Shown: positions 1 through 6,657 of the stretch, piece by piece
Layout of the letters: every line of letters begins with the position of its first letter
How positions within the stretch are numbered: position 1 is the stretch's first letter
Program-made: the position numbers and the translations under genes
The notes under the pieces: generated by a model
What the model was told of the DNA's origin: nothing
The model's input: the letters and a program-made list of their open reading frames with translations, nothing else
Database searches by the model: none
Source: DATLYB01 sp964502525
GTDB taxonomy: Bacteria; Bacteroidota; Bacteroidia; Chitinophagales; CAIOSU01
Assembly: GCA_964502525.1 (NCBI GenBank)
Contig: CAZCXH010000061.1
Location: 1 to 25,548 of the forward strand
Reading direction: 5' to 3'
DNA length: 25,548 nt

Positions 1-19
1 GGCTGAATAAAAAAGAGAT

Positions 20-131
20 GGAATTGCATTTCATTCCTCCCCTTCGTTCCCCTCAAAAGGGGGATGCCTTCTTGCGCAGCAGCCTCCCTTGAGGGAAGCT
101 GGAGGGTGACAGAAAGCAGAGATGCAATTCC
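20..131. repeat. Intergenic palindromic element with 13-bp terminal inverted repeats
   Basis: The element is bounded by GGAATTGCATTTC (20-32) and GAGATGCAATTCC (119-131), which are inverted copies matching at 12 of 13 positions. Between them lie smaller C-run/G-run palindromes such as CCCCTCAAAAGGGGG (about 51-63) and CTCCCTTGAGGGA, plus an outer CCTCC/GGAGG pair. It sits just beyond the stop of the MCE gene, so it may also fold as a terminator-like hairpin in that transcript. No open reading frame in it looks genuine. It resembles the small non-coding palindromic repeats scattered between genes of many Bacteroidota. That assignment is by general appearance only. Confidence 0.6.
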
Positions 132-159
132 TTCAACTCTCGTTCATGCCGGTTTATTT

Positions 160-1140
160 TCATTCCGCGCCACTTCCTTCTTTTTTATCCTTGCTTCCCC
201 CGCCAAACAACGAGAAGTGGACATACTTGGCAGGATGAGCTTCCACGTCAGCGATTAACGATTCCAGATTTTGCAAAGTGTTGTTAAGGTTGTCATAAAG
301 CTTTTTTTCGGTAACCAGCATGCCGATCGTTCCTTCCCCGTTGTTGATTTTGTTGAGCAGCGTCTGCAGTTCATCCAGAGACCTGTTCAGGTTGTTGACA
401 GTCTGCTTGATGTTCGCCTGGTTGAGTGAATCCGACACCTGGGCGAAGTTGTCGAAGATGCGCGTCAGGTTTTCGCTGTTGCTGTCGAGATTGGCTGTAA
501 TTTTTTCGATATTCGTAAATATGCGGCTTAATGTTCCGCTCTGCGTCACCACCAGCGTATCAAGATGTCTGGCGACTTTTTCAAATTCATTGGTGGCCTT
601 TTCGATGTTGCCAAGGCTGCTTTCAATCTGCCCGCCCTGGATAATTACCTTAATGGTGTTGATCACGGTGTCAATCGAGCCGAGCAGGTCTTCGGCTTTT
701 TCCTTCACCGGCAAAATCTGCATGCTCACTTCTTCCTGCAGCGTTGCCGAAACATCACCCGCGAAAGTATCTCCTTCCTGGGCATATTGCTTTGAATCAC
801 CCAGTACCAATTGAATCGCTTTTTCTCCCAGCAGGTCGGAGCTATAAAGCTGAAAAGAGGAGTTGGAAGGAATTTTCACCTCCTTTGTCAGATGAATTTT
901 CGCTAATGACTTTCCGCTGGTGTCATCGAGCAGCGACAGCGAAGCCACCTTCCCTATGGGAAATCCGTTGAGCGTTACGGGATCAGATTTGTTCAAGCCG
1001 TCAACCTTTCCGTAAACCGCATAGTAATAAATCTTTTTCTCAAAAAGATTGGAGCCGCGCAGGAAACTATAGCCTATGATGAGGATGGTAATTCCAAAAG
1101 CCGCAAGTATCCCTACCTTGGTTTCATCAGATATTTTCAA
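160..1140 (-). CDS. MCE/MlaD family protein (lipid-transport substrate-binding type)
   Basis: This 326-residue protein has one N-terminal membrane anchor (residues about 9-28). A single MCE domain follows (about 38-115), including the DGLNKSDPVTLNGFPIGKV strand region typical of MlaD. A long helical tail (about 130-300) is rich in Asn, Leu and Gln with coiled-coil spacing. The C-terminus carries the HPAKYVHFSLFGG segment that I associate with Bacteroidota members, followed by a charged tail. MCE proteins form periplasmic rings or tubes that carry phospholipids between inner and outer membranes with an Mla-type ABC transporter, which is not encoded here. It lies 64 bp downstream of the amidase gene on the same strand and is probably co-transcribed. 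The family call is secure; the exact lipid and partners are not visible. Confidence 0.9.
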   Translation of the reverse strand: MKISDETKVGILAAFGITILIIGYSFLRGSNLFEKKIYYYAVYGKVDGLNKSDPVTLNGFPIGKVASLSLLDDTSGKSLAKIHLTKEVKIPSNSSFQLYSSDLLGEKAIQLVLGDSKQYAQEGDTFAGDVSATLQEEVSMQILPVKEKAEDLLGSIDTVINTIKVIIQGGQIESSLGNIEKATNEFEKVARHLDTLVVTQSGTLSRIFTNIEKITANLDSNSENLTRIFDNFAQVSDSLNQANIKQTVNNLNRSLDELQTLLNKINNGEGTIGMLVTEKKLYDNLNNTLQNLESLIADVEAHPAKYVHFSLFGGGSKDKKEGSGAE

Positions 1141-1204
1141 TGGAGATGATTTTTTGGAAAGCCCAAAAATACAAGAATTAGAAATGATTCAGGGAGAGTC
1201 AAAA

Positions 1205-2305
1205 CTATTGCCTCGCCTCTTTTATTGAAACGCGCTTCCCGTTTTTGTAGGCGACAACAAAGGCGTCTTTTATGCCTTTTGCCTTCAGCTCATTCTGATA
1301 TTTAACCGCCTGTTTGTAATCGCGAAAATTTCCTGTGAGGTAGCGGAAGAAATTCGCCCCGCTGTCTTCCGTTTCAAAACTTTCTATCATTTTGAATTTG
1401 CTGCCGAGCTTCTCCACCTTTGTTGTCATCGTCAGGAACTGAACCTTGTAAACAGGAGTGTTGTCTTCCCTGACAGGCGCGGGTTCTTCTTTCTTCACGA
1501 TGATCCCCTCCTCCGGGATTGTTGATTCCACCTTCATCTTATATTCTTTGAACGCGCGATAGATAGCGGATGCCATGTAAACCGAGCCGTCTTCCGACAT
1601 CAGAAATGCTTCTTCATTTTTATTGGAAAGAAAACCCAGCTCAACGAGAATGCTCGGCATTGATGTCTTGTACAAAACCATGAAACCGGCCTGGTGAACA
1701 CCGCGGCTCTTGCGGTGAACATGATTCTCAAACTGCTCGTCAAGGATGGATGCCACTTCAATGCTTTGATTCAGATGGGCATTTTGCACAAGGGAAAAAA
1801 GAATGTAGCCTTCTGATGAGTTGGGGTCAAATCCCTCGTAATGGTCAACATAATCGTCTTCCATCAGTATTACGGAGTTCTCCTTTTTAGCAACGGCAAG
1901 ATTGTCCTCGCTTTTATGAAGCCCCAACACGTAAACCTCGGTTCCGTAGGCGGAAGGCGCTGGCGATGAGTTGCAGTGAATGGATATGAACAAATCCGCT
2001 TTCGCTTGGTTGGCGATTGACGCCCTTTCATGCAGCTCCACGAAAACATCCTTCTCGCGGGTATATACCACGTTCACTTCAGGAAAATTTTCTTTAATGT
2101 ATTGCCCCAGCTTCAATCCCACTTTCAGCGCGATATCTTTCTCGCGGGAAATGGAGTTCCCGAGCGCACCGGGATCTTTGCCGCCATGCCCGGGGTCTAT
2201 AACGACCGTGTTAACCCTGAATTTATCATTGGGAGGAGATGCGCGACCCGCAATCTGCAAAGCCAACAGTGCACCGATGAACCACATTAGGACAATATTT
2301 TTCAT
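1205..2305 (-). CDS. N-acetylmuramoyl-L-alanine amidase (Amidase_3) with C-terminal SPOR-like domain
   Basis: This 366-residue exported peptidoglycan hydrolase would cleave the MurNAc-L-Ala bond. A signal peptide (about 1-22) is followed by an Amidase_3 domain (about 32-255). Expected zinc ligands are present: His40 in VVIDPGHGGKDPGALG, Glu55, and His110 in DLFISIHCNSS. The catalytic Glu222 lies in PSILVELGFLSN. A large insertion around residues 125-175 matches the regulatory-helix position in AmiC-type enzymes. After a Pro/Glu-rich linker, residues about 285-360 look like a SPOR domain, which binds denuded glycan at division sites. The gene is divergent from the LptD-like gene with a 73-bp intergenic region, and the MCE gene follows. 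All key residues are intact. Confidence 0.93.
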   Translation of the reverse strand: MKNIVLMWFIGALLALQIAGRASPPNDKFRVNTVVIDPGHGGKDPGALGNSISREKDIALKVGLKLGQYIKENFPEVNVVYTREKDVFVELHERASIANQAKADLFISIHCNSSPAPSAYGTEVYVLGLHKSEDNLAVAKKENSVILMEDDYVDHYEGFDPNSSEGYILFSLVQNAHLNQSIEVASILDEQFENHVHRKSRGVHQAGFMVLYKTSMPSILVELGFLSNKNEEAFLMSEDGSVYMASAIYRAFKEYKMKVESTIPEEGIIVKKEEPAPVREDNTPVYKVQFLTMTTKVEKLGSKFKMIESFETEDSGANFFRYLTGNFRDYKQAVKYQNELKAKGIKDAFVVAYKNGKRVSIKEARQ

Positions 2306-2366
2306 GGCGGTGTGTTTAATTGCTTTGACTTTATGATGAATACCTGAACTTTATCTTCAAAATTAA

Positions 2367-2383
2367 CTCAATTTTAAGTTGAG
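2367..2383. promoter_or_regulatory. 17-bp near-palindrome between the amidase and LptD-like genes
   Basis: CTCAA (2367-2371) and TTGAG (2379-2383) form inverted arms around a TTTAA core, giving a 17-bp near-perfect dyad in the short divergent intergenic region. Its right arm overlaps the TTG start of the LptD-like gene. On the minus strand, TAATTTTG at about 2358-2365 matches the TAnnTTTG Bacteroidota -7 box and could serve the amidase gene, although no well-spaced TTTG -33 box is visible. An operator role is inference from position and symmetry only. Confidence 0.3.
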
Positions 2384-5153
2384 GGTTTCAATTCCCATTC
2401 TGCGCGTTGCGTATTGCGTGTTGATCGTTCCGTATTTTGCTTTCACCTTTGCAACGGAGCCGTTTTCTGTCGAAGAAATTGCACATGATGAATATTCTCA
2501 TGTTGAAAAAGCCAACTCACACCCCTCTTTTTCTTCACCTGACGGGGAGAAGCCGATGCGCGGACGAATTACAGGTGATAAGAAAAAAAAATACAATGCA
2601 AATCCTTCCGACACCATTCCTAAAAACGCAATGCGTGGCGACACATTATATTCCAAACAAGATTCTTTACCGGAAAGGGATTCGATTATCAGCGCCATTC
2701 CCATTTCAAAAGACACTATTGACGCTGAAGTGGCTTATGCCGCCAAGGATTCCATCATTTATGACATTGAAGCGAAAAAGGTGCATCTCTATGGCGAGGC
2801 CACTGCCAAATACAAAAACATCGAATTGAAATCCGACTACATACAGTATGACTGGGTTTCGGGTACGCTCACTGCCGAGATGAACAAGGACTCTGCCGGC
2901 AACCCCATTGGTTATGCAGACTTCACGGACGGCTCCGGAAACTACAGGGCTAAAAAACTCTCCTACAACTTCAAGTCAACAAAAGGTAAGGTTTACCAGG
3001 TGATGACGCAGGAGGGCGAGGGTTACATACACAGCGAGCAGGTGAAGCGCCAGCCGGGCAATGAGTGGTACGGCTACCGGGGGAAATACACGACCTGCAA
3101 CCTCGAACATCCTCACTTTTATTTCCGGGCAAAAAAAATGAAAGTGGTTCCGGACAAGATCATCGCTGCCGGGCCCACCAACATGGTGATTGCCGACATC
3201 CCGCTTCCTGTTTATCTGCCCTTCATGCTGTTTCCCATCCGCAAGGGGCAGCGCTCCGGTGTGCTGCTGCCGGAGTGGGGCGAAGAACGCAACCGCGGCT
3301 TCTTCCTGCGCAATGGCGGCTACTATTTCGCCATCAGCGACTATATCAACCTCGCGCTGCGCGGTGACATCTACACCAGCGGCAGTTGGGCAATCAAGGC
3401 ATCATCGTTTTACAAGAAACGCTACAAATTCAACGGCAACGTTGCAGTTGACTTTGCCCAGAACAGGCTGGGCGAACCGGAGTCGCCCGATTTTGACGTA
3501 ACCAACGACTTCCGCGTGAACTGGTCGCACACGCAGGATGCAAAAGTCGCGCTCAACAGCCGCTTCACAGCCAACGTAAACTTCGCCTCATCATCCTACG
3601 ACCGCAATTTTTCATACGACAGGGAGCGCATCCTCAACAATTCACTCGCATCCAACATCTCCTATTCCAAATCGTGGGCGGGAAAGCCGCTCCAGTTCAG
3701 CCTGAACATGTCGCAAGACCAAAACCTCAACACGGGCGCCCTCGTCCTTAAGCTGCCCGTACTCTCGTTCGGGGTGACGCGCATACAGCCTTTTCAGTTT
3801 AAGAAAAACATCAATAAAGACAAATGGTATGAGAACATCGGCTTCAGCTACTCCTTTGATGCGCAAAACGTCATCACAGGAGCCGATTCCACCTTTCTCG
3901 AAAAGGAGACTTTCAAAAACGCTGCATACGGCATCAGGCATTCCATACCGGTGAGCAGCTCGCTCAAGCTGTTTAAGTTCTTCACGCTTGCGCCCCGTTT
4001 CAATTATACGGAGCGGTGGTACTTCAAGAGCATTGAAAAAACATGGAATCCGGCAATCATCGTTGATGGCACCGACACCACCTATGGCGCGATGATCACC
4101 GACACCCTCACCGGATTCAAAGCCGGGCGCGACTTCAACATGGGCGCATCCCTCACCACCAAGCTCTACGGGCAGATCAACTTCAGGGGCAAGGTGAAAG
4201 CCATCAGGCATGTGTTCACACCCTCGATCAACTTCAACTACGTTCCCGATTTCGGAAAACCAAGGTGGGGATATTATAAAACCGTGCAAATGGACACCAG
4301 CGGCAGAACATCCGAGTATTCCATTTTTGACGGAGTGGGTATTTACGGAAGCCCTCCCAACGGGCTGGTGGGAAGCATCGGGCTTACGCTGAACAATGTT
4401 CTTGAGATGAAGGTTTTTTCAAAGAAAGACACCGTGAAGCATGAGAAGAAAATTAAATTACTGGAAAGCTTCAGCCTTTCGGGCACTTACAACCTTGCTG
4501 CCGATTCGCTCAACATGAGCCTCATCGGCATACGTGGGCGGACGTCATTTGCCGAAAGCAGGGTGTCGCTCGACTTCGGCTTCACGCTCGATCCCTATGA
4601 GGCCGACAGCAGCAACAGGCGCGTCAACAAGTGGGTGTTTACCGACAGACGGCATTTCATCCGCCTCACGCGGGCTGATTTCAGCCTCACATCGCGGGTG
4701 CAGTCGCAGAAAGGCGAGGAAAGAGAAGTGGAGCATCCCCAGCTTGCCACTGAGGAGGAACTGCAGATGGTGGAGGAAAACCGTTCGCTCTACTATGACT
4801 TCAACATCCCCTGGAGCTTCACATTCAGCTACAATTTTGCGCTGACGAAAGGAGTGACGGGTGATCCCGAAAAGCTGAACATCTCAAGCAACTCCGTTGA
4901 CTTCAGCTTTGACGCCAACGTGACGCCCAAATGGAAGGTGAACCTGCACACGGGTTTTGACTTTAAAGATATGGACCTGGTTTACACCACCTTCAGCGTG
5001 ATACGCGACCTGCATTGCTGGGTGCTGAAGTTCGACTGGGTTCCCTATCCTGTTGAATCCCAGCGTTACGCCATGCAACTCAACGTGAAATCATCCGTGT
5101 TGCAAGACCTGAAACTCACGCGCAAGAAAGACCAGTTTGACAGTGGGCTGTGA
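2379..5153 (+). CDS. LptD-like outer-membrane LPS assembly protein (Bacteroidota type)
   Basis: This 924-residue protein begins with a hydrophobic export signal (about 1-26). An OstA/LptD N-terminal beta-jellyroll follows (about 120-260: IYDIEAKKVHLYGEATAKY, then YTTCNLEHPHFYFRAKKMK). A long beta-barrel region (about 290-924) has alternating aromatic strands. The IPLPVYLPFMLFPI segment and the following GVLLPEWGEERNRGFFLRNGG are characteristic of LptD. The only in-frame start that keeps the signal sequence is TTG at 2379: an in-frame TAA lies at 2364 and the next Met is near residue 59. LptD inserts LPS into the outer leaflet with LptE; no lptE is visible. The neighbouring amidase and MCE genes fit an envelope-assembly locus. 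The protein is longer than proteobacterial LptD (about 780 residues). Confidence 0.9.
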   Translation: MRVSIPILRVAYCVLIVPYFAFTFATEPFSVEEIAHDEYSHVEKANSHPSFSSPDGEKPMRGRITGDKKKKYNANPSDTIPKNAMRGDTLYSKQDSLPERDSIISAIPISKDTIDAEVAYAAKDSIIYDIEAKKVHLYGEATAKYKNIELKSDYIQYDWVSGTLTAEMNKDSAGNPIGYADFTDGSGNYRAKKLSYNFKSTKGKVYQVMTQEGEGYIHSEQVKRQPGNEWYGYRGKYTTCNLEHPHFYFRAKKMKVVPDKIIAAGPTNMVIADIPLPVYLPFMLFPIRKGQRSGVLLPEWGEERNRGFFLRNGGYYFAISDYINLALRGDIYTSGSWAIKASSFYKKRYKFNGNVAVDFAQNRLGEPESPDFDVTNDFRVNWSHTQDAKVALNSRFTANVNFASSSYDRNFSYDRERILNNSLASNISYSKSWAGKPLQFSLNMSQDQNLNTGALVLKLPVLSFGVTRIQPFQFKKNINKDKWYENIGFSYSFDAQNVITGADSTFLEKETFKNAAYGIRHSIPVSSSLKLFKFFTLAPRFNYTERWYFKSIEKTWNPAIIVDGTDTTYGAMITDTLTGFKAGRDFNMGASLTTKLYGQINFRGKVKAIRHVFTPSINFNYVPDFGKPRWGYYKTVQMDTSGRTSEYSIFDGVGIYGSPPNGLVGSIGLTLNNVLEMKVFSKKDTVKHEKKIKLLESFSLSGTYNLAADSLNMSLIGIRGRTSFAESRVSLDFGFTLDPYEADSSNRRVNKWVFTDRRHFIRLTRADFSLTSRVQSQKGEEREVEHPQLATEEELQMVEENRSLYYDFNIPWSFTFSYNFALTKGVTGDPEKLNISSNSVDFSFDANVTPKWKVNLHTGFDFKDMDLVYTTFSVIRDLHCWVLKFDWVPYPVESQRYAMQLNVKSSVLQDLKLTRKKDQFDSGL

Positions 5154-5160
5154 GAAGGAG

Positions 5161-5234
<74 letters not shown>

Positions 5235-5257
5235 TGCTAAATGAAAGTGCATAGCGT

Positions 5258-5288
5258 CAAAGTTAGAAAATAATCCCTCGGGAAAAAT
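5258..5288 (-). promoter_or_regulatory. Promoter of tRNA-Ala, Bacteroidota vegetative type
   Basis: On the minus strand, TAACTTTG at 5258-5265 is an exact match to the TAnnTTTG -7 consensus of Bacteroidota sigma-70-like promoters. A run of five T (about 5283-5287) lies where the TTTG -33 element is expected. Transcription would begin near 5251-5253, leaving a leader of about 17-19 nt before the mature tRNA 5' end at 5234. No other gene lies in this orientation here. Confidence 0.55.
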
Positions 5289-5414
5289 CATCCATTCAGG
5301 ATGACGTAATAACGATCATCAGGATGATGCGGCAGAGACATCCAGATTGACCACTCATCGTGTTATTGAACAGGCAGAATATTCGGCAGAGGATATTTCT
5401 GCAAGGCTGCTTTT

Positions 5415-5540
5415 TTAAAATTTCGCACACGCGATGGATTTCTTGCCCGGTTGGCAGGCATATTTTGAATGCGAGCAGGATGCAAGCGGAGCCATGGCGA
5501 TCATTATCAATGCAATTACTTTTGCTTTTGCAACTTTCAT
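5415..5540 (-). CDS. Micro-lipoprotein A (41 aa), paralogue of 9421-9543
   Basis: This short gene encodes 41 residues. The start MKVAKAKV leads into a hydrophobic segment ending in a lipobox, LASC, with Cys22 as the predicted lipidation site. The mature peptide would be only 20 residues, with shared core HSKYxCxPGKKSIACAKF, two further cysteines and a net positive charge. Gene B at 9421 encodes a mature peptide identical at 17 of 20 positions, while the two signal peptides have diverged. That pattern points to selection on a translated product. It lies 34 nt downstream of the 60-codon gene ending at 5575 on the same strand, so it probably shares the promoter at 5790-5813. Function is unknown. 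Localisation (outer membrane or surface) is inferred from the lipobox. Confidence 0.72.
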   Translation of the reverse strand: MKVAKAKVIALIMIAMAPLASCSHSKYACQPGKKSIACAKF

Positions 5541-5574
5541 GGTCTTGTTTTTTTTAACGTGTTATAAAAATTAG

Positions 5575-5757
5575 TTATGCCGCTTCGCGATGAATCAGGT
5601 CAAACTCCATCCCCCTGCTTCTGAGCAATTCTTCATAGTGAATGACAAGCAGATGCAGGCGGGCAATCTGCCTGATGGCATTGGGCTTTTCGCTGATGTA
5701 AGCATTCAAAGATGTAACAGCGCGATGCAGGTGCTTTTGGATTTCCTGGGTTTTCAT
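5575..5757 (-). CDS. Small helical protein of unknown function (60 aa)
   Basis: The 60-residue product is charged and predominantly helix-forming (MKTQEIQKHLHRAVTSLNAY at the N-terminus, then RLHLLVIHYEELLRSRG). It has no signal peptide or cysteines, so it is probably cytoplasmic. I do not recognise a family. Support comes from the GTAAC-N14-GGTAT promoter-like motif at 5790-5813, whose GGTAT ends 32 nt before this ATG, and from lipoprotein gene A 34 nt downstream. It could be a regulator or partner of the lipoprotein, but nothing in the sequence shows this. Confidence 0.6.
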   Translation of the reverse strand: MKTQEIQKHLHRAVTSLNAYISEKPNAIRQIARLHLLVIHYEELLRSRGMEFDLIHREAA

Positions 5758-5789
5758 GATGTTTGGTTTTCTTTAAGTTCTGTATGCAT

Positions 5790-5813
5790 ATACCTATTTT
5801 TTAAAAAGGTTAC
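5790..5813 (-). promoter_or_regulatory. Shared promoter motif GTAAC-N14-GGTAT, copy 1
   Basis: On the minus strand GTAAC (5809-5813) and GGTAT (5790-5794) are separated by exactly 14 nt. GGTAT ends 32 nt before the ATG at 5757. This copy shares the longer block GTAACCTTTTT with copy 2 (9579-9602). The layout resembles an ECF sigma factor promoter (-35 with an AAC core, -10 of GTA type). A direct repeat of GGTA with a 20-bp period, bound by a dimeric regulator, is the alternative. Confidence 0.6.
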
Positions 5814-5875
5814 TTTTTATAAAACCAGTAGTAGCAGGCTGGTCCAAATTTCACAGAAGGCAGGAACACTATGAA

Positions 5876-5947
5876 AATGTCGTCCCTATGGGACTAAGAA
5901 ATGCTTTAATTCCATTTTTACCATAATGTCGCGCCTACGACACTTAA
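5876..5947. repeat. Pair of short hairpin repeats in a gene-free stretch
   Basis: Two related 23-nt units start with AATGTCG at 5876-5898 and 5925-5947, 49 nt apart. They match at about 16 of 23 positions. The first contains the mini-palindrome GTCCCTATGGGAC; the second has a decayed version (GTCGCGCCTACGAC). Units of this appearance are common in Bacteroidota intergenic DNA. The rest of 5758-6127 holds promoter copy 1 and no convincing gene. Confidence 0.45.
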
Positions 5948-6107
5948 AAAATGTCCGCATTTATCCCGCTTGCAGTATAGTCATCGGATGAATTGCTAAT
6001 AGGACGATTAGAAGCAATTGGCATCGCATGATCTTTATTGTGTATTCTTCCAGTAACTTTTCAGAGCGGACTTAAGATTAATTAATTTCAAAGACCTTCG
6101 GGGAGAA

Positions 6108-6252
6108 GGTTGCCTGATTTGCGTTCGTCACTTCCCCGAAAGCCGCTGCCGCTGGAATCTCCAAAGATTGTTTGAATAGTCCCTGGGTTTTTCCATTGAA
6201 TGACTACTGTAAGCGTTGTAGTCTAAGGAAATTGCCAGGACATCAGGCAACC
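6108..6252. repeat. 145-bp segment bounded by 11-bp perfect inverted repeats
   Basis: GGTTGCCTGAT (6108-6118) and ATCAGGCAACC (6242-6252) are perfect inverted copies about 123 bp apart. A second, weaker inverted pair, TTCGGGGA and TCCCCGAA, lies inside and beside it (about 6098-6105 and 6133-6140). The right arm falls inside the small gene at 6128-6310. This could be a degenerate mobile repeat or a coincidence in an AT-rich stretch. No target duplication is seen. Confidence 0.3.
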
Positions 6253-6310
6253 GGAAAAGCACCATCAGAATGCTCCTCATGGAGAAACGGTTTTGCGTTG
6301 TTGGTTTCAT
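6128..6310 (-). CDS. Possible small protein (60 aa) with its own regulon-type promoter
   Basis: This 60-codon frame would encode a basic protein with a short hydrophobic stretch (SILMVLFRLPDVLAISLDY, about residues 13-31) and a charged C-terminus. On its own it would look like a chance ORF, and I recognise no family. It is listed because GTAAC-N14-GGTAT copy 4 (6341-6364) ends 30 nt before its ATG, the same placement as at three other small-gene starts. A second, nine-codon frame (start near 6333) also lies between motif and ATG. The product could therefore be this protein, a shorter peptide, or an RNA. Confidence 0.4.
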   Translation of the reverse strand: MKPTTQNRFSMRSILMVLFRLPDVLAISLDYNAYSSHSMEKPRDYSNNLWRFQRQRLSGK

Positions 6311-6340
6311 ATTTCAAGTATTATTGTTTTCATCGGATTT

Positions 6341-6364
6341 ATACCCAATAAGGTTCTTGGTTAC
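6341..6364 (-). promoter_or_regulatory. Shared promoter motif GTAAC-N14-GGTAT, copy 4
   Basis: On the minus strand GTAAC (6360-6364) and GGTAT (6341-6345) have the same 14-nt spacer as the other copies. GGTAT ends 30 nt before the ATG at 6310. It faces away from copy 3 (6420-6443), so the 174-bp intergenic region would hold two divergent promoters of the same type. Confidence 0.55.
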
Positions 6365-6419
6365 CGGGGTCTCTGAACGGTTTGAAATGAATTTTTCCTT
6401 CTTCTTATAATCTATGCAG

Positions 6420-6443
6420 GTAACATATTCACTAAACAGGTAT
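6420..6443 (+). promoter_or_regulatory. Shared promoter motif GTAAC-N14-GGTAT, copy 3, upstream of the CHAT unit
   Basis: GTAAC (6420-6424) and GGTAT (6439-6443) are 14 nt apart. GGTAT ends 41 nt before the ATG of the 55-codon gene at 6485, which is followed 5 nt after its stop by the TPR-CHAT gene. It matches copies 1, 2 and 4 in both half-sites and spacing, while the spacer sequence itself is not conserved. Confidence 0.6.
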
Positions 6444-6484
6444 ATCTGCTTGTAAAAAATTTTCTAACCATAAAAGTTTGTAAA

Positions 6485-6652
6485 ATGAACCCCAAAGACA
6501 CATTCATCATTGAATATGCCCTCCGCAATGGCATATTGGTAAGGGACTATCGGGAGTATGAGCTTGACAGCTCCGCCATTGACCTGTCGCTGTTATTTCT
6601 GGTGAGCACCGATAGCGACTACGCAGAGCCTCTCACGATTTCTTTAAACTGA
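6485..6652 (+). CDS. Small acidic protein (55 aa) upstream of the TPR-CHAT gene
   Basis: This 55-codon gene (ATG at 6485, TGA at 6650-6652) encodes an acidic protein. It starts MNPKDTFIIEYALRNGILV, followed by a Tyr/Asp/Glu-rich stretch and a Leu-rich LSLLFLV segment. No signal peptide or known family is recognised. Its stop is only 5 nt before the ATG at 6658, so it is probably translated from the same mRNA as the TPR-CHAT protein, under promoter copy 3. Small genes this close to a protease-like gene sometimes encode an inhibitor, chaperone or substrate. Nothing in the sequence decides between these. Confidence 0.55.
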   Translation: MNPKDTFIIEYALRNGILVRDYREYELDSSAIDLSLLFLVSTDSDYAEPLTISLN

Positions 6653-6657
6653 ATGCC

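Noticed and set aside
3642..4289. 215-codon minus-strand ORF inside the LptD-like gene
   Set aside because: It lies fully inside a well-supported gene on the other strand; its product lacks signal, domain or sensible composition (many His/Gly/Val from reversed GC-rich codons).
5289..5330. Short hairpins (CATCC/GGATG, ATCAT/ATGAT) upstream of the tRNA
   Set aside because: Arms of five bases in AT-rich DNA are expected by chance and do not fit a terminator.
5360..5557. 65-codon plus ORF ending in a Leu-rich stretch
   Set aside because: The hydrophobic end is the antisense of micro-lipoprotein A's signal peptide; the paralogue at 9421 shows that the minus strand is coding.
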